In this document: one piece after another, positions 5,580 through 11,345 of the stretch
Layout of the letters: the number at the start of each line of letters is the position of its first letter
Position numbering within the stretch: position 1 is the stretch's first letter
NCBI GenBank assembly: GCA_937997355.1
Contig: CALKTZ010001233.1
Location: forward strand, 1 to 12,501
DNA from: an uncultured Planctomycetales bacterium
Lineage (GTDB): Bacteria > Planctomycetota > Planctomycetia > Isosphaerales > Isosphaeraceae
DNA length: 12,501 nt
Direction of reading: 5' to 3'
Made by a program: the position numbers and the translations under genes
The notes under the pieces: generated by a model
Database searches by the model: none
Seen by the model: the letters and a program-made list of their open reading frames with translations, nothing else
What the model was told of the DNA's origin: nothing

Positions 5580-5978
5580 ATGAGCATCGATATCACCCCG
5601 GATTACAAGGCCACGCATCGCTTCGCACGAATCTCGGTGCGCAAGGTCCGGCCTCTCCTGGACCTCGTCCGGGGCAAGTACGCCGACGATGCACTCGACA
5701 TCCTGAAGTACATGCCGCACCGGGGCGCCCGGATGGTGGAGCAGGTGCTCAAGAGCGCCATGGCCAACGCCGAGGATCGGGGGGTCCGCAACGTGGGCAA
5801 CCTGGTCGTCACCGACGCCCGAGGGGACGGCGGCCCGATGGTCAAGCGGCTGATGCCCCGATCCCGCGGCATGTCCTATCTGATCCGCCGTCGATCGTCG
5901 CACATTTCGATCGGCCTCTCCGATCTCGCCAACTGGACCCCCGAGACCGTCACGGGCCGGGATTCGGCTGAAGGTTGA
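5580..5978 (+). CDS. rplV: 50S ribosomal protein L22
   Basis: L22 contacts all 23S rRNA domains and its beta-hairpin lines the peptide tunnel with L4. The product is 132 residues against a usual 110-115; the surplus is at the C-terminus (NWTPETVTGRDSAEG). The core is clear: ARISVRKVRPLLDLVRGKY, the helix VEQVLKSAMANAE, and the tunnel hairpin VKRLMPRSRGMSYLIRRRSSHI, of the same length as in E. coli. The ATG at 5580 lacks a good ribosome binding site (only AGAG near 5567). This matters because two competing hairpins lie immediately upstream. The rpsS-rplV gap is 187 bases, and rpsC follows after 104. Confidence 0.96.
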   Translation: MSIDITPDYKATHRFARISVRKVRPLLDLVRGKYADDALDILKYMPHRGARMVEQVLKSAMANAEDRGVRNVGNLVVTDARGDGGPMVKRLMPRSRGMSYLIRRRSSHISIGLSDLANWTPETVTGRDSAEG

Positions 5979-6040
5979 TCATCGTCGGAATCCGCCGCCG
6001 GTTCGACCGCATTCGACCAAACTTTTTGAGGACGACCTGT

Positions 6041-6079
6041 ATGAAGACGATCACCACGGCCACGGTTAAGGGGCGCTGA
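6041..6079 (+). CDS. Possible 12-codon leader peptide before rpsC
   Basis: ATG 6041 to TGA 6077-6079 encodes MKTITTATVKGR. Unlike most chance mini-ORFs it has a good ribosome binding site, GAGGA at 6028-6032, eight bases before the ATG. It stops three bases before the rpsC ATG, and the rpsC binding site (AAGGGG, 6068-6073) lies inside it. Such an arrangement would let ribosomes ending here re-initiate on rpsC. No homologue is recognised and a chance origin is possible. Confidence 0.35.
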   Translation: MKTITTATVKGR

Positions 6080-6082
6080 TCC

Positions 6083-6784
6083 ATGGGCCAAAAGATTCGA
6101 CCGACCGGCTTTCGCGTGGGGATCATGGAAGACTGGCGGAGCCGCTGGTACGCTTCCAAGCACGAATTCAGCGACCTGCTCGTCGAAGATTTCAAGATCC
6201 GCAAGTTCATCAAGAAGAAATACGGCTTCGCCGGCATCCCGAAGATCGAGATCGAACGGACCCGGGACGCCGTGACGGTCCTGCTCTCGACCGCCCGCCC
6301 GGGCGTGATCATCGGCCGCAAGGGGGCCGAGGTCGAGAAGCTCCAGGAAGAACTCCAGAACCTGACGGGACGGCGCATCGAGATCAAGATCGTCGAGGTC
6401 GCCCGCCCCGAGATCGACGCCCAGCTCATCAGCGAGGACATCGCCGAGCAGCTGCAGAAGCGATCGAGCTTCCGCCGGACCATGAAGCGCTCCCTCGAAC
6501 AGACGATGGACGCCGGCGCCAAGGGCGTCAAGATTCAGCTCTCCGGCCGGCTGGGCGGGGCCGAAATGTCCCGGACCGAGGCCGCCAATTCGGGCTCGGT
6601 CCCCCTGAGCACTCTGCGGGCCAAGATCGATTACGGCTTCACCGAAGCCAGGACCGCGCAAGGTCACATCGGGATCAAAGTGTGGGTCAACCAAGGCGAT
6701 TATTTGAAGATGGAGTCCAGCGATGGCCCTGATGCCCAAGCGGGTCAAGTACCGAAAAAGTCAAAGAGGCCGCGTAAAAGGTAA
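6083..6784 (+). CDS. rpsC: 30S ribosomal protein S3
   Basis: S3 forms the mRNA entry channel of the 30S head with S4 and S5. The 233 residues equal the usual length. It begins MGQKIRPTGFRVGI, holds the KH-domain motif GVIIGRKGAEVEKL (74-87), and has the C-terminal S3 domain with GVKIQLSGRLGGAEMSRTE and AQGHIGIKVWVNQGDY. The ATG at 6083 has AAGGGG (6068-6073) nine bases upstream. The last 19 residues, a basic tail ending PKKSKRPRKR, are encoded by DNA that also encodes the start of rplP in another frame (6723-6784). A possible leader ORF stops three bases before the start codon. Confidence 0.98.
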   Translation: MGQKIRPTGFRVGIMEDWRSRWYASKHEFSDLLVEDFKIRKFIKKKYGFAGIPKIEIERTRDAVTVLLSTARPGVIIGRKGAEVEKLQEELQNLTGRRIEIKIVEVARPEIDAQLISEDIAEQLQKRSSFRRTMKRSLEQTMDAGAKGVKIQLSGRLGGAEMSRTEAANSGSVPLSTLRAKIDYGFTEARTAQGHIGIKVWVNQGDYLKMESSDGPDAQAGQVPKKSKRPRKR

Positions 6785-7139
6785 TGCCACCCGCGGCAAT
6801 TACGTCTCGTTCGGCGAGTTCGGGATCCAGGCCCTTGAACCGGGCTGGATCACCGCCCAGACGATCGAGGCGGGCCGCGTGGTCGCCAGCCAGTCGGTGA
6901 AGGGGAACGGCAAGCTATATATCCGAATCTTCCCCCAGAAGAGCGTCACCGCCATCCCCGCGGAAACCCGAATGGGCAAGGGGAAGGGTGAAATCGAGTT
7001 CTGGGCCGCCGTCGTGAAGCCCGGTACGATTCTCTACGAAATCGCCGGCCTGACCGAAGAGGCCGCTCGCGAAGCCTTCGCCCGGGTCGCCCACAAGCTT
7101 CCCATCAAGTGTCGATTCGTCGTTCGTCGGCCGGTTTGA
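6723..7139 (+). CDS. rplP: 50S ribosomal protein L16
   Basis: L16 organises the A-site region of the 50S subunit. The 138 residues fit the family. The N-terminus MALMPKRVKYRKSQRGR is the standard L16 start, and RMGKGKGEIEFW follows at 83-94, where Arg83 matches the arginine hydroxylated in E. coli L16. The start is secure: GGAG (6712-6715) stands seven bases before ATG 6723, and the next in-frame ATG (6732) would remove only MAL. It therefore overlaps the end of rpsC by 62 bases in a different frame. rpmC follows after a 110-base gap with a strong hairpin. Confidence 0.97.
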   Translation: MALMPKRVKYRKSQRGRVKGNATRGNYVSFGEFGIQALEPGWITAQTIEAGRVVASQSVKGNGKLYIRIFPQKSVTAIPAETRMGKGKGEIEFWAAVVKPGTILYEIAGLTEEAAREAFARVAHKLPIKCRFVVRRPV

Positions 7140-7154
7140 TCTCCGGCGCTCCGC

Positions 7155-7179
7155 CCGGGCCTTTTTCAAGAAGGTCCGG
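7155..7179 (+). promoter_or_regulatory. 11-pair hairpin between rplP and rpmC
   Basis: The 25 bases 7155-7179 fold on themselves as eleven consecutive pairs (nine Watson-Crick, two G-U) around a TCA loop: CCGGGCCTTTT against AGAAGGTCCGG. It starts 16 bases after the rplP stop. No T run follows, so it is more likely a processing, stabilising or regulatory element than an intrinsic terminator. Confidence 0.45.
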
Positions 7180-7249
7180 ACGGGGTCGATCTTTCAATCA
7201 GTCAACGGCCGATGGCCGAGTTCCGTGGATCAGTCCGGAGTCCGCTTCG

Positions 7250-7474
7250 ATGTCCAAGCCCGCCGAACTTCGAGAACAGTCAGACGATCAGCTTGAGGTC
7301 ACCCTCAAGGAAGTGCAGCAGAATTTGTTTCGGCTCCGGCTCCAGAGCGAGACCGAGCGTCTCGAAGCCCCCAGCGAAATCTTGAAAGCCAAGCGCGAGA
7401 TCGCGCGAATCAAGACCATCCTCCGAGAACGCGAGATCGCCCGAGAGCGATCGGTCTCGTCCACCTCGGCCTGA
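7250..7474 (+). CDS. rpmC: 50S ribosomal protein L29
   Basis: L29 is a small helical-hairpin protein near the peptide exit, next to L23. The product has 74 residues (family 60-75). Visible features are the start MSKPAELREQSDDQLEVTL, the L29 helix LKEVQQNLFRLRLQSET, and IARIKTILRERE in the second helix. ATG 7250 was chosen over an in-frame ATG at 7109 that lies inside rplP; CCGGAG (7235-7240) gives a good ribosome binding site nine bases upstream. It sits between rplP and rpsQ as in most bacteria. It is rich in Glu and Arg, as usual for the family. Confidence 0.95.
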   Translation: MSKPAELREQSDDQLEVTLKEVQQNLFRLRLQSETERLEAPSEILKAKREIARIKTILREREIARERSVSSTSA

Positions 7475-7484
7475 TCGGTTCGCC

Positions 7485-7501
7485 GGCCCCCGCGAGGGGC
7501 C
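7485..7501 (+). promoter_or_regulatory. GC hairpin between rpmC and rpsQ
   Basis: GGCCCC (7485-7490) and GGGGCC (7496-7501) form a perfect six-pair stem around CGCGA, ten bases after the rpmC stop. It has no T tail. Its role is unknown and it may be a chance GC palindrome. Confidence 0.25.
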
Positions 7502-7545
7502 ATGCCATCCGTGACCATCCGCCGCGTGAATCCGGGATTTTCCCA

Positions 7546-7578
7546 ATGTCTCCCCAGGAAATAGACGGTCAAGCCTGA
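7546..7578 (+). CDS. Possible 10-codon ORF abutting rpsQ
   Basis: ATG 7546 opens a frame encoding MSPQEIDGQA that ends TGA at 7576-7578, sharing its last base with the rpsQ ATG (TGATG). No good ribosome binding site precedes it. AGGAA (7556-7560) inside it lies 17 bases from the rpsQ start, too far for normal initiation. Termination-reinitiation at TGATG would be one way rpsQ gets translated. This is speculative. Confidence 0.2.
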   Translation: MSPQEIDGQA

Positions 7579-7919
7579 TGAGCCCAGCCAGCCCGAAAGC
7601 CGGCTCCGAAAAGGAGCTGAAACGAAACACCCGCAAGACCGAGATCGGTCGCGTGGCGACAGCCAAGATGAGCAAGACGCGTCGCGTCGAGGTCGAACGC
7701 CTCGTCCCGCACCCGAAGTACGGGAAGTTGCAGCGATTCCGGACCATCTGCTACGTCCACGACGAAGCCAACGAGTCGCTCCCTGGGGATATCGTCGAGA
7801 TCATGGAAACCCGGCCCCTGTCCAAGCTCAAGCGATGGCGCCTCGTGCGGGTGGTCCGTCCGGGAGCCCAGAAGGCCCTCGAACAGGCCGAAGCCGCCGC
7901 GAACGCGGCCAAGAGCTGA
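7578..7919 (+). CDS. rpsQ: 30S ribosomal protein S17
   Basis: S17 is an early OB-fold 16S rRNA binder in the 30S body. The product has 113 residues against the usual 80-90, with a polar N-terminal extension of about 15 residues (MSPASPKAGSEKELK) and an Ala-rich C-terminal tail (QKALEQAEAAANAAKS). The core RKTEIGRVATAKMSKTRRVEVERLV begins at about residue 19, followed by HPKYGKLQRF, GDIVEIMETRPLSKLKRWRLV. ATG 7578 lacks a well-placed binding site; AGGAA is 17 bases upstream. The exact start is therefore less certain than the identity. It ends the S10 operon order; rplN follows after 138 bases. Confidence 0.95.
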   Translation: MSPASPKAGSEKELKRNTRKTEIGRVATAKMSKTRRVEVERLVPHPKYGKLQRFRTICYVHDEANESLPGDIVEIMETRPLSKLKRWRLVRVVRPGAQKALEQAEAAANAAKS

Positions 7920-7936
7920 ACCGACCAAATTGACCC

Positions 7937-7967
7937 GCGGGATCGGCCCGGGAATGGCCTTCCCCGC
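7937..7967 (+). promoter_or_regulatory. Hairpin in the rpsQ-rplN gap
   Basis: GCGGG (7937-7941) pairs with CCCGC (7963-7967), and GGCC (7945-7948) with GGCC (7956-7959), separated by a symmetric ATC/TTC internal loop. This lies at the classical junction between the S10 and spc operons. There is no clear T tail. A very weak promoter-like pair (TTGGAC 7971, TACGAT 7994) follows it. Confidence 0.25.
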
Positions 7968-8057
7968 TTGTTGGACCCGTCTACCGACCCCCTTACGATT
8001 GCCCACGACGCAACACCGAAGCGCCGAAGCCAGCGAGTTGAGTAAAGGTACCGTCCC

Positions 8058-8438
8058 ATGATCCAGATGCAGACTCGGCTCGACGTAGCCGACAACACAG
8101 GCGCCAAGGAAGTGATGTGCATCAAGGTCCTCGGCGGCAGCGCCTCGCGATACAAGCGGCGAGCCGCCTACATCGGGGACACGATCATCGCCAGCGTCAA
8201 GAAGGCCTCCGCCGGGGGGGACGTCAAGGCGGGCGACGTCGTCCGTTGCGTGGTCGTCCGGACCCGCAACCAGATCCGACGGACCGATGGCTCCTACGTC
8301 AAGTTTGACCGGAACGCCGTCGTCCTGATCGACAACGAGAAGAACCCCCGCGGGACGCGTATCTTCGGCGCGATCGCCCGGGAACTGCGAGACCGCCAGT
8401 TCATGAAAATCATCAGCCTGGCCTCCGAGGTCGTCTGA
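8058..8438 (+). CDS. rplN: 50S ribosomal protein L14
   Basis: L14 binds 23S rRNA at the subunit interface and, in other bacteria, is the target of the silencing factor RsfS. Its 126 residues are close to the usual 122. Diagnostic parts are MIQMQTRLDVADNTGAKEVM, KVLGGS, GDVVRCVVVRTR, FDRNAVVLIDNEKNPRGTRIFG and the end FMKIISLASEVV. ATG 8058 has AAGG (8045-8048) nine bases upstream. It is the first gene of the spc-type block. The 138-base gap before it could hold an internal promoter, but the only candidate boxes are weak. Confidence 0.98.
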   Translation: MIQMQTRLDVADNTGAKEVMCIKVLGGSASRYKRRAAYIGDTIIASVKKASAGGDVKAGDVVRCVVVRTRNQIRRTDGSYVKFDRNAVVLIDNEKNPRGTRIFGAIARELRDRQFMKIISLASEVV

Positions 8439-8471
8439 CCTCGAAGCGGCCGACCGTCCCTCGATTCTTTT

Positions 8472-8513
8472 GACTTGATCCGACTGACCCGACTTGAACG
8501 ATCCGAGCGAGCC
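8472..8513 (+). repeat. Imperfect tandem duplication abutting the rplX start
   Basis: GACTTGA occurs at 8472-8478 and again at 8491-8497, each followed within a few bases by TCCGA (8479-8483 and 8502-8506) and a CC ending. The two units, 19 and 23 bases, fill the space up to the rplX ATG. It looks like an old local duplication with indels. It may simply reflect biased sequence. Confidence 0.3.
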
Positions 8514-8867
8514 ATGCACATTCGGAAAGACGACCTGGTGGTGGTGATCACCGGTGATGACAAAGGGACCGAGCCCCGCAAGGTGCTCCGCGTCCTCCCC
8601 GAAAAGAACAAGATCCTCGTCGAAGGGGTCAATCGGGTCTACAAGCATATGAAGCCGAGCCAGAAGAACCCGCAAGGGGGCCGGCTCTCCAAGGAAATGC
8701 CGATCAGCGTTTCCAATGTCTTGCTCTACAACCCGGCCCTCAAGCGAGGGGTCCGCGTCGGTTTCCGCTACAACGACAACGGCCAGAAAGAGCGCTACTG
8801 CAAGATCAGCGGCGCCTCGCTCGGCACGGTCGGCGGCATCAAGCCCCGGCGCATCGTGAAGAAATGA
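8514..8867 (+). CDS. rplX: 50S ribosomal protein L24
   Basis: L24 starts 50S assembly and lies near the tunnel exit. The product has 117 residues, a little above the usual 102-110. The KOW motif is visible as KDDLVVVITGDDKGTEPRKVL (about residues 5-25), followed by NKILVEGVNRVYKHMKPSQKNPQGG and VSNVLLYNP. The start MHIRKDD at ATG 8514 is preferred over the in-frame TTG 8475, whose extra 13 residues lack family similarity. No strong ribosome binding site is seen; the region just upstream is an imperfect tandem duplication. The gap from rplN is 75 bases. Confidence 0.96.
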   Translation: MHIRKDDLVVVITGDDKGTEPRKVLRVLPEKNKILVEGVNRVYKHMKPSQKNPQGGRLSKEMPISVSNVLLYNPALKRGVRVGFRYNDNGQKERYCKISGASLGTVGGIKPRRIVKK

Positions 8868-8888
8868 CCTCGGCCCGTGTGACAAGAA

Positions 8889-8935
8889 TCTCGGCCCCAC
8901 GGGGAGGCCGACGACGAACGAACGACTCCCCGAGA
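8889..8935 (+). promoter_or_regulatory. Competing hairpins upstream of rplE
   Basis: Three perfect inverted repeats overlap. TCGGCC (8891-8896) can pair with GGCCGA (8906-8911). CGGGGAG (8900-8906) can pair with CTCCCCG (8926-8932). TCTCGG (8889-8894) can pair with CCGAGA (8930-8935). They compete for bases, so the RNA has alternative folds. The block ends 14 bases before the rplE binding site (AAGGA, 8950-8954). Confidence 0.4.
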
Positions 8936-8962
8936 CCCGCTTGAAGGTGAAGGACGTCGGGA

Positions 8963-9532
8963 ATGGCTCGCCTCCTGGATCAGTACAAGAACGACATCGC
9001 GAAGTCGATGGCCGCCAAGTTCAATCACAATAACCCGATGGCGATCCCCAAGCTCGAGAAGATCGTCATCAACATGGGTGTCGGCCGCGCCACGCAAGAC
9101 AAGGCGGTCCTGGAATCGGCGGCCGAGAGCCTGACCAAGATCAGCGGCCAGAAGCCGCTGATCACGAAGGCGAGGACCTCCGTCGCCGGCTTCAAGCTCC
9201 GCGAGGGGAACCAGATCGGCTGCAAGGTGACCCTGCGGGGGACCCGGATGTACGAGTTCCTCGACCGCCTGATCTCGATCGCCTTGCCCCGTATCCGAGA
9301 CTTTCGCGGCATCAACCCCAACAGCTTCGACGGCCACGGCAACTTCAGCCTGGGCCTCGCCGAGCAGGTGGTCTTCGCCGAGATCGACGCCGACCGGATC
9401 CATCACACGCACGGCATGGACATCACGATCGTGACCTCCGCCACGAACGACGACCAGGCCCGCGAGCTGCTCAAGCAATTCGGCGTCCCGTTCCGTCAAC
9501 CGAACGCCAAGGGGGGGCCGGGGGGTCGCTGA
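8963..9532 (+). CDS. rplE: 50S ribosomal protein L5
   Basis: L5 with L18 loads 5S rRNA into the central protuberance and contacts P-site tRNA. The 189 residues compare with the usual 179-187; a Gly-rich tail (NAKGGPGGR) accounts for the excess. Clear family segments are IPKLEKIVINMGVGRA, GQKPLITKARTSVAGFKLREG, CKVTLRGTRMYEFLDRL, PRIRDFRGIN and FGVPFR near the end. ATG 8963 has a strong AAGGA (8950-8954) eight bases upstream. The order rplX-rplE-rpsN-rpsH is the standard spc order. Competing hairpins precede the gene. Confidence 0.98.
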   Translation: MARLLDQYKNDIAKSMAAKFNHNNPMAIPKLEKIVINMGVGRATQDKAVLESAAESLTKISGQKPLITKARTSVAGFKLREGNQIGCKVTLRGTRMYEFLDRLISIALPRIRDFRGINPNSFDGHGNFSLGLAEQVVFAEIDADRIHHTHGMDITIVTSATNDDQARELLKQFGVPFRQPNAKGGPGGR

Positions 9533-9654
9533 TCCCTTCCGACCGCTCCGGAATCCGGCCCGAACAAACCGTGCGTGCCCGTTGATCCGAATCAGCCTCC
9601 GTTTTTTTGATTATCCTACTCCTCGATACCCGGTGCGTGGGTGGTGAACCGCCA

Positions 9655-9840
9655 ATGTCGACCAAGGCCCAGATGATCAAGTCGCAGACGCCCCGCAAGT
9701 TTGACGTGCAGCACCGTAATCGCTGCAAACTTTGCGGCCGGCCTCGCGCCTTCCTTCGGAAGTTCGGCATCTGCCGGATCTGCTTCCGCAACCTGGCGAG
9801 CCGGGGGCTGATCCCCGGCGTCAAAAAAGCGAGCTGGTAA
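9655..9840 (+). CDS. rpsN: 30S ribosomal protein S14, zinc-binding type
   Basis: S14 is a late-binding protein of the 30S head. The 61-residue length and the four cysteines at 24, 27, 40 and 43 (CKLC and CRIC) mark the zinc-ribbon form, often called type Z (rpsZ or rpsN1). That form is replaced by a cysteine-free one under zinc starvation in some bacteria. Other family segments are RKFDVQHRNRC, GRPRAFLRKFGICRICFR and GLIPGVKKASW. ATG 9655 gives exactly the family length; an in-frame ATG at 9607 adds residues unlike S14. The ribosome binding site is poor (GGTGA about eight bases upstream). Gaps are 122 bases before and 263 after. Confidence 0.97.
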   Translation: MSTKAQMIKSQTPRKFDVQHRNRCKLCGRPRAFLRKFGICRICFRNLASRGLIPGVKKASW

Positions 9841-9880
9841 GATTTCCGTCGCTCCGCATTGACCAAGTTTTCGAATCGAT

Positions 9881-9896
9881 GCCGGCATGGGCCGGC
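9881..9896 (+). promoter_or_regulatory. GCCGGC hairpin after rpsN
   Basis: GCCGGC (9881-9886) and GCCGGC (9891-9896), a self-complementary hexamer repeated around ATGG, form a six-pair stem 40 bases after the rpsN stop, in the 263-base gap before rpsH. No T run follows. Its function is unknown. Confidence 0.3.
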
Positions 9897-10024
9897 CTCC
9901 AGATCAACACCGCGTGAGGCGGGTGACTTCCACCAGCCTCAATTCGTTGCCACGCAGGCCTCAGTATTCGACCGTTCCGCCGCCGCGCCGACGAGATCGA
10001 TCCCCGCGACCCGTGCTTTCAAAT

Positions 10025-10053
10025 GCCGCGAACGATCGCGGCGGCCATCGCCG
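10025..10053 (+). promoter_or_regulatory. Tandem hairpins upstream of rpsH, matching those before rplC
   Basis: GCCGCGA (10025-10031) pairs with TCGCGGC (10036-10042) around ACGA, and CGGC (10042-10045) with GCCG (10050-10053) around CATC. The first stem has exactly the same arms as the one at 2152-2174 before rplC, and there too a CGGC...GCCG hairpin follows directly. It ends about 50 bases before the rpsH start. Confidence 0.35.
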
Positions 10054-10103
10054 AGGGATCTCGCACACGTTACCCGCGACGGCTTGAGGAAGGCCTTGAC
10101 GCC

Positions 10104-10499
10104 ATGATGACAGACCCGATTGCCGATATGCTGACCCGAATCCGGAATTCCGTTCGGATCGAGCGCACGATCCTGGATATGCCCACCTCCAACATCCGGC
10201 GAGGGATCGCCCAGGTGTTGAAGGACGAGGGGTTCATCTGGGATTTCGAGGAAATCGAGACCGTGCCCGCCCGGACGCTCCGGCTGCACCTGAAATACGG
10301 CCCCAACGGCGAGCGATTGATCAATCGGATCGACCGCGTGAGCAAGCCCGGAAAGCGGGTCTACAGCGGCTACCGAGAGCTTCGCCCCGTCCTGGGGGGC
10401 ATGGGGATCAAGATCCTCAGCACGCCCCTCGGCATCGTGAGCGACCGCAAGGCCCGGACCGAGAAGACCGGCGGCGAGGTCCTCGCCCTGGTCTATTGA
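10104..10499 (+). CDS. rpsH: 30S ribosomal protein S8
   Basis: S8 is a primary 16S rRNA binder (helix 21) and in E. coli is the translational repressor of the spc operon. The 131 residues match the family. It starts MMTDPIADMLTRIRN, has the central SNIRRGIAQVLKDEGFI, and ends STPLGIVSD...TGGEVLALVY; the last block is the RNA-binding signature. The start is ATG 10104 (or the adjacent ATG 10107), with GAGGAAGG at 10085-10092. A longer in-frame start at 10023 adds Arg-rich residues with no S8 match. It is preceded by a 263-base gap with hairpins. Any S8 autoregulatory site would be sought there or at rplE, but I cannot show one. Confidence 0.97.
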   Translation: MMTDPIADMLTRIRNSVRIERTILDMPTSNIRRGIAQVLKDEGFIWDFEEIETVPARTLRLHLKYGPNGERLINRIDRVSKPGKRVYSGYRELRPVLGGMGIKILSTPLGIVSDRKARTEKTGGEVLALVY

Positions 10500-10569
10500 T
10501 CGAGGGCGCGGCCGCATCCGTCGGCGAAGGCTCCCGAAGGCCGCGGACGCCGGCCAGCCCCGAAGAGAT

Positions 10570-10604
10570 CGGCCGGATGCCGTCAGCGAATCAAATACCG
10601 GCCG
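10570..10604 (+). repeat. Inverted repeat between rpsH and rplF
   Basis: CGGCCGG (10570-10576) is complementary to CCGGCCG (10598-10604) with a 21-base loop, in the 172-base rpsH-rplF gap. The GC-only arms make chance likely. The rest of the gap shows nothing beyond the rplF ribosome binding region. Confidence 0.2.
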
Positions 10605-10671
10605 GGCCCGCCGAATTGGCCCCACCAGCGAACATCATTGGCAAGAATCACACGCGGAGGATGAGGGAATT

Positions 10672-11223
10672 ATGTCGCGAATCGGACGCAAACCGGTCTC
10701 GGTGCCTGCCACCGTGAAGGTGTCGATCGCCGACTCGACGATTCAGGTCGAAGGCCCGAAGGGGAAGCTCAGCTACACGCACCGCCCCGAAATCGGCGTC
10801 ACCTTCGACGAATCCACGAAGCAGATCAACGTCGCCAGGCAGGATGACGAGCGGCAGAACCGGGCCCTGCACGGGCTGACCCGTAGCCTGATCTTCAACA
10901 TGGTCGAAGGTGTGACCAACGGCTACACCAAGAAGCTGGAAATCGTCGGCGTCGGCTACCAGGCCCAGCTCAAGGGGGGGAACAACCTCGCCCTCCAGGT
11001 GGGCTATGCCAACCAGGTGCTGCTGCAACCCCCGACGGGCGTGACGGTCGTGGTCCCCGACCCGACCCACATCACCATCAGCGGCGCGGACAAGCAGGCG
11101 GTCGGCCAGTTCGCCGCGATCGTCCGGAAGGTCCGCCCCCCCGAGCCCTACAAGGGGAAGGGGATTCGTTATGAAGGCGAAGCGGTCCGCCGCAAGGCCG
11201 GCAAGGCGTTCGGATCGAAGTAA
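10672..11223 (+). CDS. rplF: 50S ribosomal protein L6
   Basis: L6 sits at the base of the L7/L12 stalk near the sarcin-ricin loop and affects factor binding. The 183 residues fit the usual 177-185. It starts MSRIGRKPVSVP, has the first repeat VEGPKGKLSYTH, the linker NRALHGLTRSLIFNMVEGVTNGY, the second-domain KKLEIVGVGYQA, and ends with VRPPEPYKGKGIRYEGE, the L6 signature. ATG 10672 is supported by GGAGGA (10656-10661) ten bases upstream; GAGGGA (10663-10668) is also present but very close. It is 172 bases after rpsH and 122 before rplR. Confidence 0.98.
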   Translation: MSRIGRKPVSVPATVKVSIADSTIQVEGPKGKLSYTHRPEIGVTFDESTKQINVARQDDERQNRALHGLTRSLIFNMVEGVTNGYTKKLEIVGVGYQAQLKGGNNLALQVGYANQVLLQPPTGVTVVVPDPTHITISGADKQAVGQFAAIVRKVRPPEPYKGKGIRYEGEAVRRKAGKAFGSK

Positions 11224-11245
11224 TCCCATGTTTTTGGGAACGCGG

Positions 11246-11302
11246 CTCCTCCCCCCGGTGTGAGGAGGGGCGCTCCCCGACGCCGCCCCGGGCGGGGCCG
11301 TC
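11246..11302 (+). promoter_or_regulatory. GC-rich hairpin cluster between rplF and rplR
   Basis: CTCCTC (11246-11251) pairs with GAGGAG (11262-11267). GGGG/CCCC around CGCT (11267-11278) is an alternative. GCCCC/GGGGC around GGGC (11285-11298) is extended by GACG/CGTC (11279-11282 and 11299-11302) across a CC bulge. No T run follows, so a terminator is unlikely. Runs of G and C make some of this expected by chance. Confidence 0.3.
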
Positions 11303-11345
11303 GCCATCCGATCAGGTCAGCACGTGAAGAGATGAGGTCCGTCCC

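Noticed and set aside
7971..7999. Promoter-like TTGGAC, 17 bases, TACGAT before rplN
   Set aside because: The -35 box matches only three of six consensus bases; without transcript data this is within chance.
7569..8900. 443-codon open frame on the minus strand
   Set aside because: Antisense shadow of rpsQ, rplN and rplX; the length reflects GC-rich third positions, not a gene.
9602..9608. T7 run between rplE and rpsN as an intrinsic terminator
   Set aside because: No convincing hairpin precedes it; only a four-pair stem (TGAT/ATCA) is available.
10023..10103. Longer rpsH start at 10023
   Set aside because: The 27 added residues do not resemble S8, and GAGGAAGG at 10085-10092 points to ATG 10104.
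9859..10107. 82-codon ORF in the rpsN-rpsH gap, ending at the rpsH start (ATGATGA)
   Set aside because: It starts at a TTG without a ribosome binding site and has a Ser, Arg, Pro and Ala content expected of translated GC-rich spacer; no family resemblance.
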